NCBI GenBank assembly: GCA_023435725.1
Contig: JAEYRD010000143.1
Location: 1 to 36,955 of the forward strand
From: Pseudomonadota bacterium
GTDB taxonomy: Bacteria > Pseudomonadota > Alphaproteobacteria > Rhizobiales > Xanthobacteraceae
Length of the DNA: 36,955 nucleotides
Direction: 5' to 3'
A program made the translations under genes and the position numbers. Positions 23,394-31,453 of the stretch are shown in pieces; the stretch's first letter is position 1, and each line of letters begins with the position of its first letter. The notes beneath the pieces are model-generated. The model saw only the letters and a program-made list of their open reading frames with translations. It did no database searches and was not told the DNA's origin.

Positions 23394-24590
23394 CTACGAC
23401 GCGACACCCACCGCCTTGCTGTCCACAGCCGCCTGGATTTCCGCCTCGCTCAGGCCGGCCTCGCGCAGCACCTCGCGCGAATGCTCGCCGAGGCGCGGCG
23501 CCATGCGGTGGATGCCCGCCGGGCTTTCGGAGAATTTCGTCGCGGGACGCGCCTGCCTGATACGTCCTTCCGAGGGATGATCGATATCCGCAAACAATCC
23601 GACAGCGGCAAGATGCGGCTGCTCGCCGATCTCGGTGAGCCGGGCGAAAGCGGTGTGCGGCACGTCCAGCCGCAGCAACAACTCCTCCCACTCCGCCGTG
23701 GTGCGGGTCGGCCCGATCTCGCTCATGCGGTCGTAGATCCGGTCGATGTTCTGCGAGCGCAGCACGGGATCGCGCACGCCGAGTTCTTCGATCAACTCGG
23801 GGCGGCCGACCGCCTCGAAGAAGGCGCACCAATTGTCCCCGGAATAAGGCAGCATCGTCAGCCAGCCGTCTTTCGTCTGCACCGGTCGCCGCTCTTTCAT
23901 CCGCTTGTAGCCGGTCGGGCCGATCGGCGGATCGAATGCGTGCCCGCCCAGCATCTCGATGCTGTTGAAGCCGGCGATCGTTTCCAGCATCGGCACTTCG
24001 ACCATCTGGCCCTGCCCGGTGCGCTCGCGCCGGAACAAGGCCGCGGATACCGCGCCGACCATTGCCAGCGCGCAGATCTTGTCGCCGACGAGGCTCGGGA
24101 TGAATTCCGGCTCCTCGTCCGATCCAATCGACGACGCGAGGCCCGACGCCGCCTGGATGATCTCGTCGAATGCGGGCCGCGCCGCCCACGGGCCGTCCTG
24201 GCCGAAACCGGTCGCCGCGGCGTAGACCAAACGCGGGTTGAGCTTCGCACAGGCGTCATAGCCGAAGCCGAGCCGCGTCATCGCCGCGGGGCGCACATTG
24301 GTGACGAGCGCATCGACCGTCGGGATCAATCGCGCCAGCGCGGCTTTGCCGTCCGGGTGCTTCAGATCGAGCGCGAGACTGCGCTTGTTGCGATTGACCG
24401 CCATGAACTGGCCGCTCATGCCACGGTTTCGGAACACGCCGGTGTAGCGCCAGGTGTCACCTGAGGGCGGCTCGATCTTGATGACATCAGCGCCCCAGTC
24501 GCCGAGCATTTGCGCGGCGTAGGGACCGAACAGCACGCTCGTCAGATCAAGAACACGAATGCCGCTGAGGGGACCGGTCGGTGTCATCAT
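23394..24590 (-). CDS. Family III CoA-transferase (CaiB/BaiF type)
   Basis: This 398-aa protein transfers CoA between carboxylic acids. Typical motifs are LSGIRVLDLTSVLFGPYAAQML, GADVIKIEPPSGD, NRNKRSLALDLKHPDG, PSLVGDKICALA (Asp in the position of the catalytic residue) and RRERTGQGQMVEV. The longer open frame to 24719 has no homology and spans a repeat and hairpin, so the MMTPTGPL start at 24590 is used; the second ATG three bases on is equally possible. It lies 141 bp downstream of the ABC binding-protein gene on the same strand, suggesting it activates the imported acid as a CoA ester. Substrates are unknown. Confidence 0.88.
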   Translation of the reverse strand: MMTPTGPLSGIRVLDLTSVLFGPYAAQMLGDWGADVIKIEPPSGDTWRYTGVFRNRGMSGQFMAVNRNKRSLALDLKHPDGKAALARLIPTVDALVTNVRPAAMTRLGFGYDACAKLNPRLVYAAATGFGQDGPWAARPAFDEIIQAASGLASSIGSDEEPEFIPSLVGDKICALAMVGAVSAALFRRERTGQGQMVEVPMLETIAGFNSIEMLGGHAFDPPIGPTGYKRMKERRPVQTKDGWLTMLPYSGDNWCAFFEAVGRPELIEELGVRDPVLRSQNIDRIYDRMSEIGPTRTTAEWEELLLRLDVPHTAFARLTEIGEQPHLAAVGLFADIDHPSEGRIRQARPATKFSESPAGIHRMAPRLGEHSREVLREAGLSEAEIQAAVDSKAVGVAS

Positions 24591-24633
24591 CTCTTCACTG
24601 GGGCTGGAGGAAGCGATCACGGCGGGGCAAGGC

Positions 24634-24672
24634 AAGTCAGCAAGGGAAGTCAGCAAGGGAAGTCGGCAAGAG
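24634..24672. repeat. Three 13-bp direct repeats ahead of the CoA-transferase gene
   Basis: Units 24634-24646 and 24647-24659 are identical (AAGTCAGCAAGGG); unit 24660-24672 (AAGTCGGCAAGAG) has two changes. The array sits 44-82 bp upstream of the CoA-transferase start, in its leader. Confidence 0.85.
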
Positions 24673-24687
24673 AGGTAGACAGGACAA

Positions 24688-24712
24688 GCGGGCAAGGCTG
24701 GTGCCTGCCCGC
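24688..24712 (-). terminator. Hairpin after the second binding-protein gene
   Basis: Arms GCGGGCAAGGC (24688-24698) and GCCTGCCCGC (24703-24712) pair with one bulged A and a 4-base loop. It starts 20 bp past the binding-protein stop. No T-run follows, so it may be an mRNA-stabilising or attenuating stem rather than a full terminator. Confidence 0.5.
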
Positions 24713-24731
24713 CCGTCACGATGCGTCGATA

Positions 24732-25943
24732 CTATTCGCCGATGACGTCGCCGAACAGCTCCCAGGACTTTCCGTTGAAGCGCGCCATCTGCAGCTGCCG
24801 GATCGGCGTCACCTGCTCGGCCGAGGTGTTGAGCTTGATGCCCGGCAGCAGCATCGGCAGCTCGACGTCCTTGAAGGACTGCGTCTGCTTCATCAGGTTC
24901 GCGCGCGTGAGGTCATTGCCGGCGCGCTGCAACACCAGCTCCATGATCTGCGCCATGGTGTAGCCGGTGACGTTGAAGATGTCGGCTGGATCGGCACCGG
25001 CATTGTAGGTCTTCATCCATTCACGCCAAGCCTTCATGCCGGGATCATTCTCCCAGCGCGGATCGCCGGGATCCTTCTGGAAGGCACCGGTGACGATGCC
25101 GACGGAATTGTCGAGCCCGGCCGGCACCAGCACGGAGCCGACGGAATTGGAAACGGCGGGAAGGATGATCTGCGGCTTCCAGCCGAGCTCGGCGATTTTC
25201 TTGATCGCTTGAGCCGCGAATTTCGGCGTGCACTCGTTGAAGACAACGTCGGCGCCGGCGGCCTTGAACTTGACGATCTGGGAATCGACGGTCGGGTCCG
25301 TCGTCTCGTAGACGGCTTCCGACACGATCTGGTTGACGTGCTCGCCGAGGCCTTCCTTGAAGCCCGCGAGATAATCGCGGCCAGGATCCTCGTTCGGCGT
25401 GATGACGGCGATCTTGGCGTTGGGCTTGTTCGCCAAAATCCACTTGGCGTAGATGCGGCCCTCGGTCCTGTAGGTCGGCTGCGAGCCGGTGGTCCATGGG
25501 AAATGCTGCGGATCATTCCAGCGGCTGGCGCCGCTCGACGGGAACAGCTGCGGGATCTTCTTGGCGTTGAGGTACTTCTGCGCCGCGATGTTCGGCCCGG
25601 TGCCGAGCATCGAGAACATCGCCAGCACCTCGTCGCTTTCGGCCAGACGGCGAACCTGCTCGACCGTCTTCGACGGCGAATAGCCATCGTCCATGCTGAG
25701 TAGCTCGACCTTGCGGCCGTTGATGCCACCTTTGTCGTTGAGCATCTTGAAATAGGCGATTTCAGCGCGGCCGATCGCGGAATAGGCGGAGGCCGGTCCC
25801 GAGTAGGGCATGGTCTGCCCGAGCTTGATCGACGTGTCGGTCGCGCCAATATCGTAGTTTCCGGCGATGGCGGCCGAAGCAGCCCCCAGGACTGCGAACA
25901 GAGCGACAGCTCCACGAACCAGTCCGTATTTATTTCCCGGCAT
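24732..25943 (-). CDS. Branched-chain amino acid-type ABC transporter substrate-binding protein (SBP2)
   Basis: This 403-aa periplasmic protein has a Sec signal (ALFAVLGAASAAIAG, cleavage near residue 27) and the LivJ/Peripla_BP_6 fold: SIKLGQTMPYSGPAS, NDKGGINGRKVELLSMDDGYSP, PGRDYLAGFKEGLGE and DVVFNECTPKFAAQAI. GAAGGAG lies nine bases upstream of the ATG at 25943, which decides the start over ATG 25952 and the open frame beyond. It follows livF after 219 bp, so it may be co-transcribed or have its own promoter. It is clearly diverged from the binding protein at the other end of the operon. The ligand could be an aromatic or other organic acid rather than an amino acid. Confidence 0.88.
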   Translation of the reverse strand: MPGNKYGLVRGAVALFAVLGAASAAIAGNYDIGATDTSIKLGQTMPYSGPASAYSAIGRAEIAYFKMLNDKGGINGRKVELLSMDDGYSPSKTVEQVRRLAESDEVLAMFSMLGTGPNIAAQKYLNAKKIPQLFPSSGASRWNDPQHFPWTTGSQPTYRTEGRIYAKWILANKPNAKIAVITPNEDPGRDYLAGFKEGLGEHVNQIVSEAVYETTDPTVDSQIVKFKAAGADVVFNECTPKFAAQAIKKIAELGWKPQIILPAVSNSVGSVLVPAGLDNSVGIVTGAFQKDPGDPRWENDPGMKAWREWMKTYNAGADPADIFNVTGYTMAQIMELVLQRAGNDLTRANLMKQTQSFKDVELPMLLPGIKLNTSAEQVTPIRQLQMARFNGKSWELFGDVIGE

Positions 25944-26162
25944 GCTCGGCATCTCCTTCACGTGCAAAGCGCGACGCGCCGGCTCACAGGCCGCCGTCGG
26001 CGCCCTCAACTTTCTTATTGGTTATCGTCAGCCGCATCGATCGCGATGTCGGCGGCCAAGACGATACTCCGATTATGAAGCGTGAGATGTAGCGGAGAAT
26101 TCAGATGCGTATGCGCGTCTTGCAGCCGTTCTATTTTCAGCGCTCACACAACCGTGCGAGCG
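25944..26162. other. Gap between livF and the second binding-protein gene
   Basis: No gene is seen. The 219 bp are long for an operon interior and AT-richer in places (TTTCTTATTGG), so a separate promoter for the downstream binding protein is possible. Confidence 0.35.
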
Positions 26163-26858
26163 TCACACCTCGAGCCACTCCTGCCGTACGGCGGCATTCG
26201 CCTTGAGCTCGTCCGGGGTGCCTTCGAACACGACGCGGCCGTGGCCCATGATGTAGACGCGCTTCGAGATCCGCATCGCGATCGACAGCTTCTGCTCGAC
26301 GAGCAGAATGGCGACGCCGGCCTCTGCGATACGCGCGATGAGATCGCCGACCTGCTGCACGATCAGCGGCGCGAGACCTTCGGTCGGCTCGTCGATCATG
26401 ATGAGGTCCGGATCGCCCATCAGCGTCCGGCACGTCGTGAGCATCTGCTTCTCGCCGCCGGACAGCACGCCCGCGGGCGTGTCGGCGCGCGCAGCGAGGT
26501 TGGGGAACATGTCGAGCATGTCCTGGAGCCGCCATTTGCCGGGACGGCGCGTGTCCTTGATGCCGAGCACGAGATTCTGACGAACCGTCAGGCTCGGGAA
26601 GATGTCGCGATGCTCGGGAACATAGCCGAGGCCGAGGCGCGCGATCTTGTAGCTGGGAAGACCGGCGATGTTCTTGCCCTTGAAGCGGATCGTGCCTTGC
26701 GGGGCGACCTCGCCCATGATCGCCTTGACCGTGGTGGAGCGGCCGACGCCATTGCGGCCGAGCAGGCTCACGACCTCGCCTGCGGCGACATCGAGGTCGA
26801 CGCCCTGGAGAATGTGGCTCTTGCCATAATAGGCGTGGAGATCCCTGACCTCGAGCAT
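26163..26858 (-). CDS. livF: Branched-chain amino acid-type ABC transporter ATPase LivF
   Basis: This 231-aa ATP-binding protein has the LivF layout: LGRNGVGRSTT at residues 33-43 (Walker A), Q-loop VPEHRDIF, VLSGGEKQ (signature), LIMIDEPTEGLAP (Walker B with catalytic Glu) and LLVEQKLS in place of the switch His. The Walker A lysine is Arg (R40); the codon was re-read from the DNA. That is unusual, since this Lys normally contacts the ATP phosphates, but the change may be typical of a LivF branch. It would pair with LivG under the LivHM permease. Its ATG overlaps the livG stop by one base (TGATG). Confidence 0.92.
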   Translation of the reverse strand: MLEVRDLHAYYGKSHILQGVDLDVAAGEVVSLLGRNGVGRSTTVKAIMGEVAPQGTIRFKGKNIAGLPSYKIARLGLGYVPEHRDIFPSLTVRQNLVLGIKDTRRPGKWRLQDMLDMFPNLAARADTPAGVLSGGEKQMLTTCRTLMGDPDLIMIDEPTEGLAPLIVQQVGDLIARIAEAGVAILLVEQKLSIAMRISKRVYIMGHGRVVFEGTPDELKANAAVRQEWLEV

Positions 26859-27607
26859 CAGTGCGCTTCCTCGCCGAGATAGGCTTCCTTGACCTTCGGA
26901 TCGCGTCGGATTTCTTCCGGCGTGCCCGACGCGATGATGTGGCCGTAGACCAGCACCGAGATGCGGTCGGCAAGGCCGAACACGACGCTCATGTCATGCT
27001 CGACGATCACCAGGGTCTTTCCTTCCGTCAATCGCCGGATCAACGACACCGCGCGTTCGGTTTCGGCGTGGCTCATGCCTGCAGTCGGCTCGTCGAGCAT
27101 GACGACCGTGGCGCCGCTCGCGATGGTGATGCCGATCTCCAGCTCGCGCTGCTCGGCGTAGGTGAGCAGGCCGGCCGGGACGTCGCGCCGGTGCATGAGA
27201 TGGATATCATCCAGGATCTGGGCGGTCCGTTCGCGAACTTCAGGCAGACTGTCGACGTTCTTCCAGAACGCATAGCGGTGACCCGTGGCCCACAGCACGG
27301 CGCAGCGGACATTCTCCCAGACCGTCATGCGGGCAAACACGTTGGTGACCTGGAACGAGCGCGACAGACCGCGGCGGTTGATCTCGAACGGCCGCAGGCC
27401 GGAGATCAAATCGCCGTTCAGTTTTACCTCGCCCGAAGTCGGCTTGATGTGGCCACTGATCAGATTGAACGTCGTGGACTTGCCGGCGCCGTTCGGACCG
27501 ATGATGGCGTGCCGCTCGCCTTTCGCGACGCTGAGGTTGAGGTCACGGATGATGCCGACATTGCCAAAGCGCTTTTCGACGGCGCGGACTTCGATGGCTG
27601 CGGTCAT
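26858..27607 (-). CDS. livG: Branched-chain amino acid-type ABC transporter ATPase LivG
   Basis: This 249-aa ATPase has an intact Walker A (IGPNGAGKSTTFNLI), Q-loop region SRSFQVTNVF, signature LLTYAEQRELEIG (an LTYAEQ variant of LSGGQ), Walker B VVMLDEPTAGMSH and IVEHDMSVVF with the switch His. It energises uptake with LivF. The ATG overlaps the livM stop (ATGA). Because LivF has lost the Walker A Lys, this subunit may carry the main hydrolytic site, an inference. Confidence 0.94.
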   Translation of the reverse strand: MTAAIEVRAVEKRFGNVGIIRDLNLSVAKGERHAIIGPNGAGKSTTFNLISGHIKPTSGEVKLNGDLISGLRPFEINRRGLSRSFQVTNVFARMTVWENVRCAVLWATGHRYAFWKNVDSLPEVRERTAQILDDIHLMHRRDVPAGLLTYAEQRELEIGITIASGATVVMLDEPTAGMSHAETERAVSLIRRLTEGKTLVIVEHDMSVVFGLADRISVLVYGHIIASGTPEEIRRDPKVKEAYLGEEAH

Positions 27608-28896
27608 GCCAGATACCCCCGGTCACGAGCAACCGTTGCAGCCCTGTCCCATGCATCTGCGATCCGTCGCCAGGTCAGCCGAGCGACGAACGAACCGCCG
27701 ACAACGAGAACCGCAGCGGCGATCCAAGTCACCGGCGATGTCGGCCTGAAGGCAATGCCGAACAGGTTGATGGCCTCCCCGCTCGAATAGCGCGCAACCG
27801 TCTCGATCGTCAGGATGACGCCGCAAGCGAGCGCCACGGTTGGCACGATCGCGACGAGATAGGACGGGATCACCGTCCACAGCGTTCCGGCCCGAATCAA
27901 CGGGCGGTGCATCATCAACAGGCCGGCGATGCCGCCGGGCGAGAACATCACGATGCCGATGAAGATGATGCCGAAATAGAGCTGCCAAACACTGGTGACG
28001 TTGGTCAGCCCGAGCTGGAGATAGGTCACCAGGATCGCGCCGAGCATCGGCCCGAAGAAATAGGCGGTGCCACCAATGAAGGTGGAGAACAGTACGAGAC
28101 CGGACTGGATTGCGCCGAGATACGCGGAGTTCGCGATCTCGAAATTGATCGCGGCCAATCCGCCGGCGATGCCGGCAAAGAACCCGGCAAAGCAAAAGGC
28201 CAGGTAGCGAACGACGTGAGGATCGTAGCCGATGAACTGAACACGTTCGGGATTGTCGCGGACTGCATTGCAGATCCGCCCCAGCGGGGTTCGCGTCAAT
28301 GCGTACATCGCGATCGCCGACAGCACCAGCCAGAACGCGATGAGGTAATAGACCTGGAGCTGCGGGCCGAACGACCAGCCGAGCATCTTTGGCAAGGCCG
28401 TGCGGTCCGTGGTGATGCCGGCCTCGCCGCCGAACACCGAACGCAGGATCAGCGAGGACGACGCTACCAGCTCGCCGATGCCGAGCGAGATCATCGCGAA
28501 CACGGTGCCGGCGCGCTTGGTCATCACCCAGCCGATGATGATTGCGAAGACGAGGCCGCCCAGCCCGCCGAACAACGGGATGAGCGGAAGCGGGATCGGC
28601 CAACCATGCGACACCACCGCGTTCATCATGTGGCAGGCCGCAAAGCCGCCAAGGCCGTAGTGAACGGCGTGGCCGAACGACAGCAGGCCGGTCTGGCCGA
28701 GCAGAATGTTGTAGGACAGCGCGAAGACGATCGCGATGCCGATCAGGCTGAAGGAGGTCAGCGAACCGCCGGAGGAGAAGATCATCGGCAGGACGATCAG
28801 AGCGGCGATGCCGATCAGCCAGACGCCGTAGAAGCGCAGGCTGCCGCCGGCAGGCTTTGCCGCGGCTTTCGAGGTCGAAGTGGTAGCCGTATTCAT
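27604..28896 (-). CDS. livM: Branched-chain amino acid-type ABC transporter permease LivM
   Basis: This 430-aa membrane protein has a short polar N-terminus, then about ten hydrophobic helices. Family motifs are NILLGQTGLLSFGHAVHYGL, RTPLGRICNAVRDNPERV (the cytoplasmic coupling loop) and FIGGTAYFFGPMLGAIL. It is longer than many LivM proteins because of extra C-terminal helices (residues ~340-410). Its start overlaps the livH stop by four bases (ATGA). With LivH it forms the translocation pathway. Confidence 0.93.
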   Translation of the reverse strand: MNTATTSTSKAAAKPAGGSLRFYGVWLIGIAALIVLPMIFSSGGSLTSFSLIGIAIVFALSYNILLGQTGLLSFGHAVHYGLGGFAACHMMNAVVSHGWPIPLPLIPLFGGLGGLVFAIIIGWVMTKRAGTVFAMISLGIGELVASSSLILRSVFGGEAGITTDRTALPKMLGWSFGPQLQVYYLIAFWLVLSAIAMYALTRTPLGRICNAVRDNPERVQFIGYDPHVVRYLAFCFAGFFAGIAGGLAAINFEIANSAYLGAIQSGLVLFSTFIGGTAYFFGPMLGAILVTYLQLGLTNVTSVWQLYFGIIFIGIVMFSPGGIAGLLMMHRPLIRAGTLWTVIPSYLVAIVPTVALACGVILTIETVARYSSGEAINLFGIAFRPTSPVTWIAAAVLVVGGSFVARLTWRRIADAWDRAATVARDRGYLA

Positions 28897-29840
28897 GACT
28901 CGCGCGTCCCCATCAGGCCCATGGGGCGAACGATCAGAATGAGCACCAGCAGCATATAGGGAACGATCGGCGCGACCTGGGCGATCGTGACGTTCCAGAT
29001 GTCGGTGAGGACGGACGGCCCCGTCGACGGATCAAGCGGTCCGAAGGCACTCGCCAGCGAACCGTTCAGCGCCACCGCAAAGGTCTGTACCAGGCCAATG
29101 ACAAGCGAAGCGATGAAAGCGCCGGGCAAGGAGCCGAGGCCGCCGAACACGATGACCACGAACAGGATCGGTCCTAGCGCCGCAGCCATATCGGACTGCG
29201 TTACCAGGGCAGGACCGGCAATGACGCCGGCAAGGCCCGCGAGCGCGCTGCCGACACCGAACACCACCATGAACACGCGGCCGACGTTGTGGCCGAGATG
29301 CCCGACCATGTGGGGATGCGTCAGCGCCGCCTGCACGATGAGGCCGACGCGGGTGCGCTTGAGCACGAGCAGGAGCGCAATGAAGATCACGACCGACACG
29401 ACCAGCATAAAGATCTTGTAGGCGGGATAGTTGGTCGAGAAGACGGTGAAGGCCGGGAAGTCGAGCAGCGTCGGCACACGGTAATCGACCGGGCTCTTGC
29501 CCCAGATCATCGACACGATTTCTTCGATCGCAAAAGCCAAACCAAAGGTCAGCAGCAACTCAGCGACATGGCCGTGCTTGTGGGTGTTGCGCAGACCGTA
29601 GCGCTCCACCGCCATGCCGATGGCGCCCACCAGCAGCGGCGCGAGCACCAGCGCCGGCCAGAAGCCGATCCACTTCGTGAGCTGAAAGCCAAAGAAGGCG
29701 CCGAGCATGTAGAAGCTGGCATGGGCGAAGTTGAGCACGCCCATCATGCTGAAGATGACGGTGAGCCCGCTCGACAGCAGGAAGAGCAGCATGCCGAACA
29801 GCACGCCGTTCAGGGTCGAAATGACAATGAGTTCAAGCAC
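28893..29840 (-). CDS. livH: Branched-chain amino acid-type ABC transporter permease LivH
   Basis: This 315-aa permease has about eight hydrophobic helices. Signatures are LNGVLFGMLLFLLSSGLTVI, MGVLNFAHASFYMLGAFFG (usual N-x-A-H-G/A), RTRVGLIVQAALTHPHMVGH (coupling loop) and VIVFGGLGSLPGAFIASLVI. GTG at 29840 (reading M/V-LELIVIST) is chosen because homologues begin there; the open frame upstream to 29891 is not hydrophobic or conserved. It follows a strong hairpin after the SBP1 gene. Confidence 0.92.
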   Translation of the reverse strand: MLELIVISTLNGVLFGMLLFLLSSGLTVIFSMMGVLNFAHASFYMLGAFFGFQLTKWIGFWPALVLAPLLVGAIGMAVERYGLRNTHKHGHVAELLLTFGLAFAIEEIVSMIWGKSPVDYRVPTLLDFPAFTVFSTNYPAYKIFMLVVSVVIFIALLLVLKRTRVGLIVQAALTHPHMVGHLGHNVGRVFMVVFGVGSALAGLAGVIAGPALVTQSDMAAALGPILFVVIVFGGLGSLPGAFIASLVIGLVQTFAVALNGSLASAFGPLDPSTGPSVLTDIWNVTIAQVAPIVPYMLLVLILIVRPMGLMGTRES

Positions 29841-29910
29841 AGCGCACTCATCTCTATCCGGGTCCTGATGGCCCCGGCGAACATCGCCCAATCAAACGCA
29901 TTCCGGCCGC

Positions 29911-29946
29911 CGTCCTCCCGCGACCGATGGCGGCCGCGGGAGGACG
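29911..29946 (-). terminator. Strong intercistronic hairpin between SBP1 gene and livH
   Basis: Two perfect 12-base arms, CGTCCTCCCGCG (29911-29922) and CGCGGGAGGACG (29935-29946), flank a 12-base loop. It begins 14 bp past the SBP1 stop and 71 bp before livH. There is no T-run, so it more likely stabilises the SBP1 mRNA end or causes partial termination, giving more binding protein than permease. Confidence 0.65.
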
Positions 29947-29959
29947 ACGTGCTTCGTGA

Positions 29960-31192
29960 TTACGGCCGCACCATCTTGCAGGTCGTGGAGACCATGGCCT
30001 GCGGCGTATCAACCTTGGAAACCAGATGCCAGCCCCAACCGGTGTTTTCCTCGTCGAACGGCTCGTTCGCGGCGAGCTTGCCGAAGGAGGAAATATAGAT
30101 CGGCTGGAAGAACTGGTGGTCGTCCTTGCGCATGATGCCCTGGCCGCCGTCGAGAACTTCGAACTTCAGGTCCTCGAGCGCCGCCGCGACCTTCACGGGA
30201 TCGATCGAGTTGGCCTTCTCGGCCGCAGCCTTGAACATGCGCATCTCGTTGACCGCGCGCGGATACCAGAGCGACAAGCCCGCCTTGGCACGGAACGTCT
30301 TCTCGAAGTCCATCGCAGCCTGGTTGCCCGAATTGGCGAAGCCTTCGGTGATCTGGAAGACCTGGTGGTCGAGACCGGTCTGCTTGATCGCGGTCGGACC
30401 GCCGGCACCGCCGGCATAATAGGTGTACCAGTTGACCTTCAGGCCGGCATCGGCGGCGGCCTTGAGCAGCAGCGCGATGTCCTGGCCCCAATTGCCGGTG
30501 ATGACGCTATCGGCGCCGGACGCCTTGATCTTGGCGACGTAGGGCGAGAAGTCGGTGACCTTCAGCAGCGGATGCAGCTCGTCGCCGACGATCTGGACGT
30601 CAGGACGCTTCGCACCCAGCATCTTGCGCGCATCGGTGCGCACCGATTGGCCGAACGAATAGTCCTGGTTGATCAGGTACACCTTTTTGACCGAAGGCGT
30701 GTCCTTCACGTAGTTGGTGAGCGCTTCCATCTTGATGTCGGAGCTGGCGTCCCAGCGGAAATGCCAGTAGCTGCACTTCTCGTTGGTCAGGCTCGGATCG
30801 ACGGCGGCGTAGTTGAAGTACAGGACTTCCTTGCCGGGATTGCGCGTGTTGTTCTTGGTGACGAAGTCCGAGAGCGCCGCGCCGACGGACGAGCCGTTGC
30901 CCTGCGTGATGTAGTGGACCCCGGCGTCGATCGCCTTCTGGGCCTGCACCAGGCTCTCCTGCGGATTGGTCTTGTTGTCGAGGGGAACGATCTCGACCTT
31001 GTGACCGAGGATGCCGCCCTTGGCATTGAGCTCGTCGGCCAGATACTGGAACGTCTTCAGACCGCCCTCGCCGACACTCGCGCCGCCGCCGGAGAGCGGA
31101 TCGATGTAGCCGATCTTGAGGGTGTCCTCGGCCGACGCTGCATGACCGAGCATCGGGGCGATCACGGCAATGGCCAAAGTAAGCTTGCGCAT
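29960..31192 (-). CDS. Branched-chain amino acid-type ABC transporter substrate-binding protein (SBP1)
   Basis: This 410-aa periplasmic binding protein has a Sec signal (MRKLTLAIAVIAPMLGHAASA, cleavage near residue 21). Fold motifs are LKIGYIDPLSGGGASVGEGG, NAKGGILGHKVEIVPLDNKTN, YLINQDYSFGQSV and FSPYVAKIKASGADSVITGNWG. The C-terminal part has paired cysteines (C142 region and C-terminal C) not common to all homologues. GAGGAAA lies about ten bases before the ATG. It heads the livHMGF cluster. The ligand is unknown; such binding proteins in soil alphaproteobacteria often take aromatic or dicarboxylic acids. Confidence 0.9.
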   Translation of the reverse strand: MRKLTLAIAVIAPMLGHAASAEDTLKIGYIDPLSGGGASVGEGGLKTFQYLADELNAKGGILGHKVEIVPLDNKTNPQESLVQAQKAIDAGVHYITQGNGSSVGAALSDFVTKNNTRNPGKEVLYFNYAAVDPSLTNEKCSYWHFRWDASSDIKMEALTNYVKDTPSVKKVYLINQDYSFGQSVRTDARKMLGAKRPDVQIVGDELHPLLKVTDFSPYVAKIKASGADSVITGNWGQDIALLLKAAADAGLKVNWYTYYAGGAGGPTAIKQTGLDHQVFQITEGFANSGNQAAMDFEKTFRAKAGLSLWYPRAVNEMRMFKAAAEKANSIDPVKVAAALEDLKFEVLDGGQGIMRKDDHQFFQPIYISSFGKLAANEPFDEENTGWGWHLVSKVDTPQAMVSTTCKMVRP

Positions 31193-31213
31193 TATTTCGT
31201 TTCCTCGCTGACT

Positions 31214-31256
31214 ATCGACTTTAGTCGATGGGCTTTTTGCGCATGTTGCAGCGCAA
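31214..31256 (-). promoter_or_regulatory. Two inverted repeats upstream of the Liv operon
   Basis: A perfect palindrome, ATCGACT-TT-AGTCGAT, occupies 31214-31229, 22 bp ahead of the SBP1 start codon. A second inverted repeat has arms TTGCGC (31237-31242) and GCGCAA (31251-31256). Both look like operator sites for a dimeric regulator acting on the whole operon; the regulator is not in the window. Confidence 0.5.
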
Positions 31257-31453
31257 TTTCAGACTCCCAATGAGCAGAACGAACTTTGATTTTCAAGCTC
31301 AACAGGACATGGCTCGGGCTGCCGCTATGAAATGTGAAGGCGGAGGCCTGTCTGTTCCGCACAACTTTCCGCAGCGCGAAATAGAACGCAAGCGGGAACC
31401 GCTTCTGGACTACGATGGTAGGGGCGGCGCGGCGGCGCTTCGTCAGCCCGGCC

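Noticed and set aside
31262..31285. Possible second sigma-54 promoter ahead of the Liv operon
   Set aside because: A TTGC is present, but the GG element at the required spacing reads GA, so the match is not convincing.
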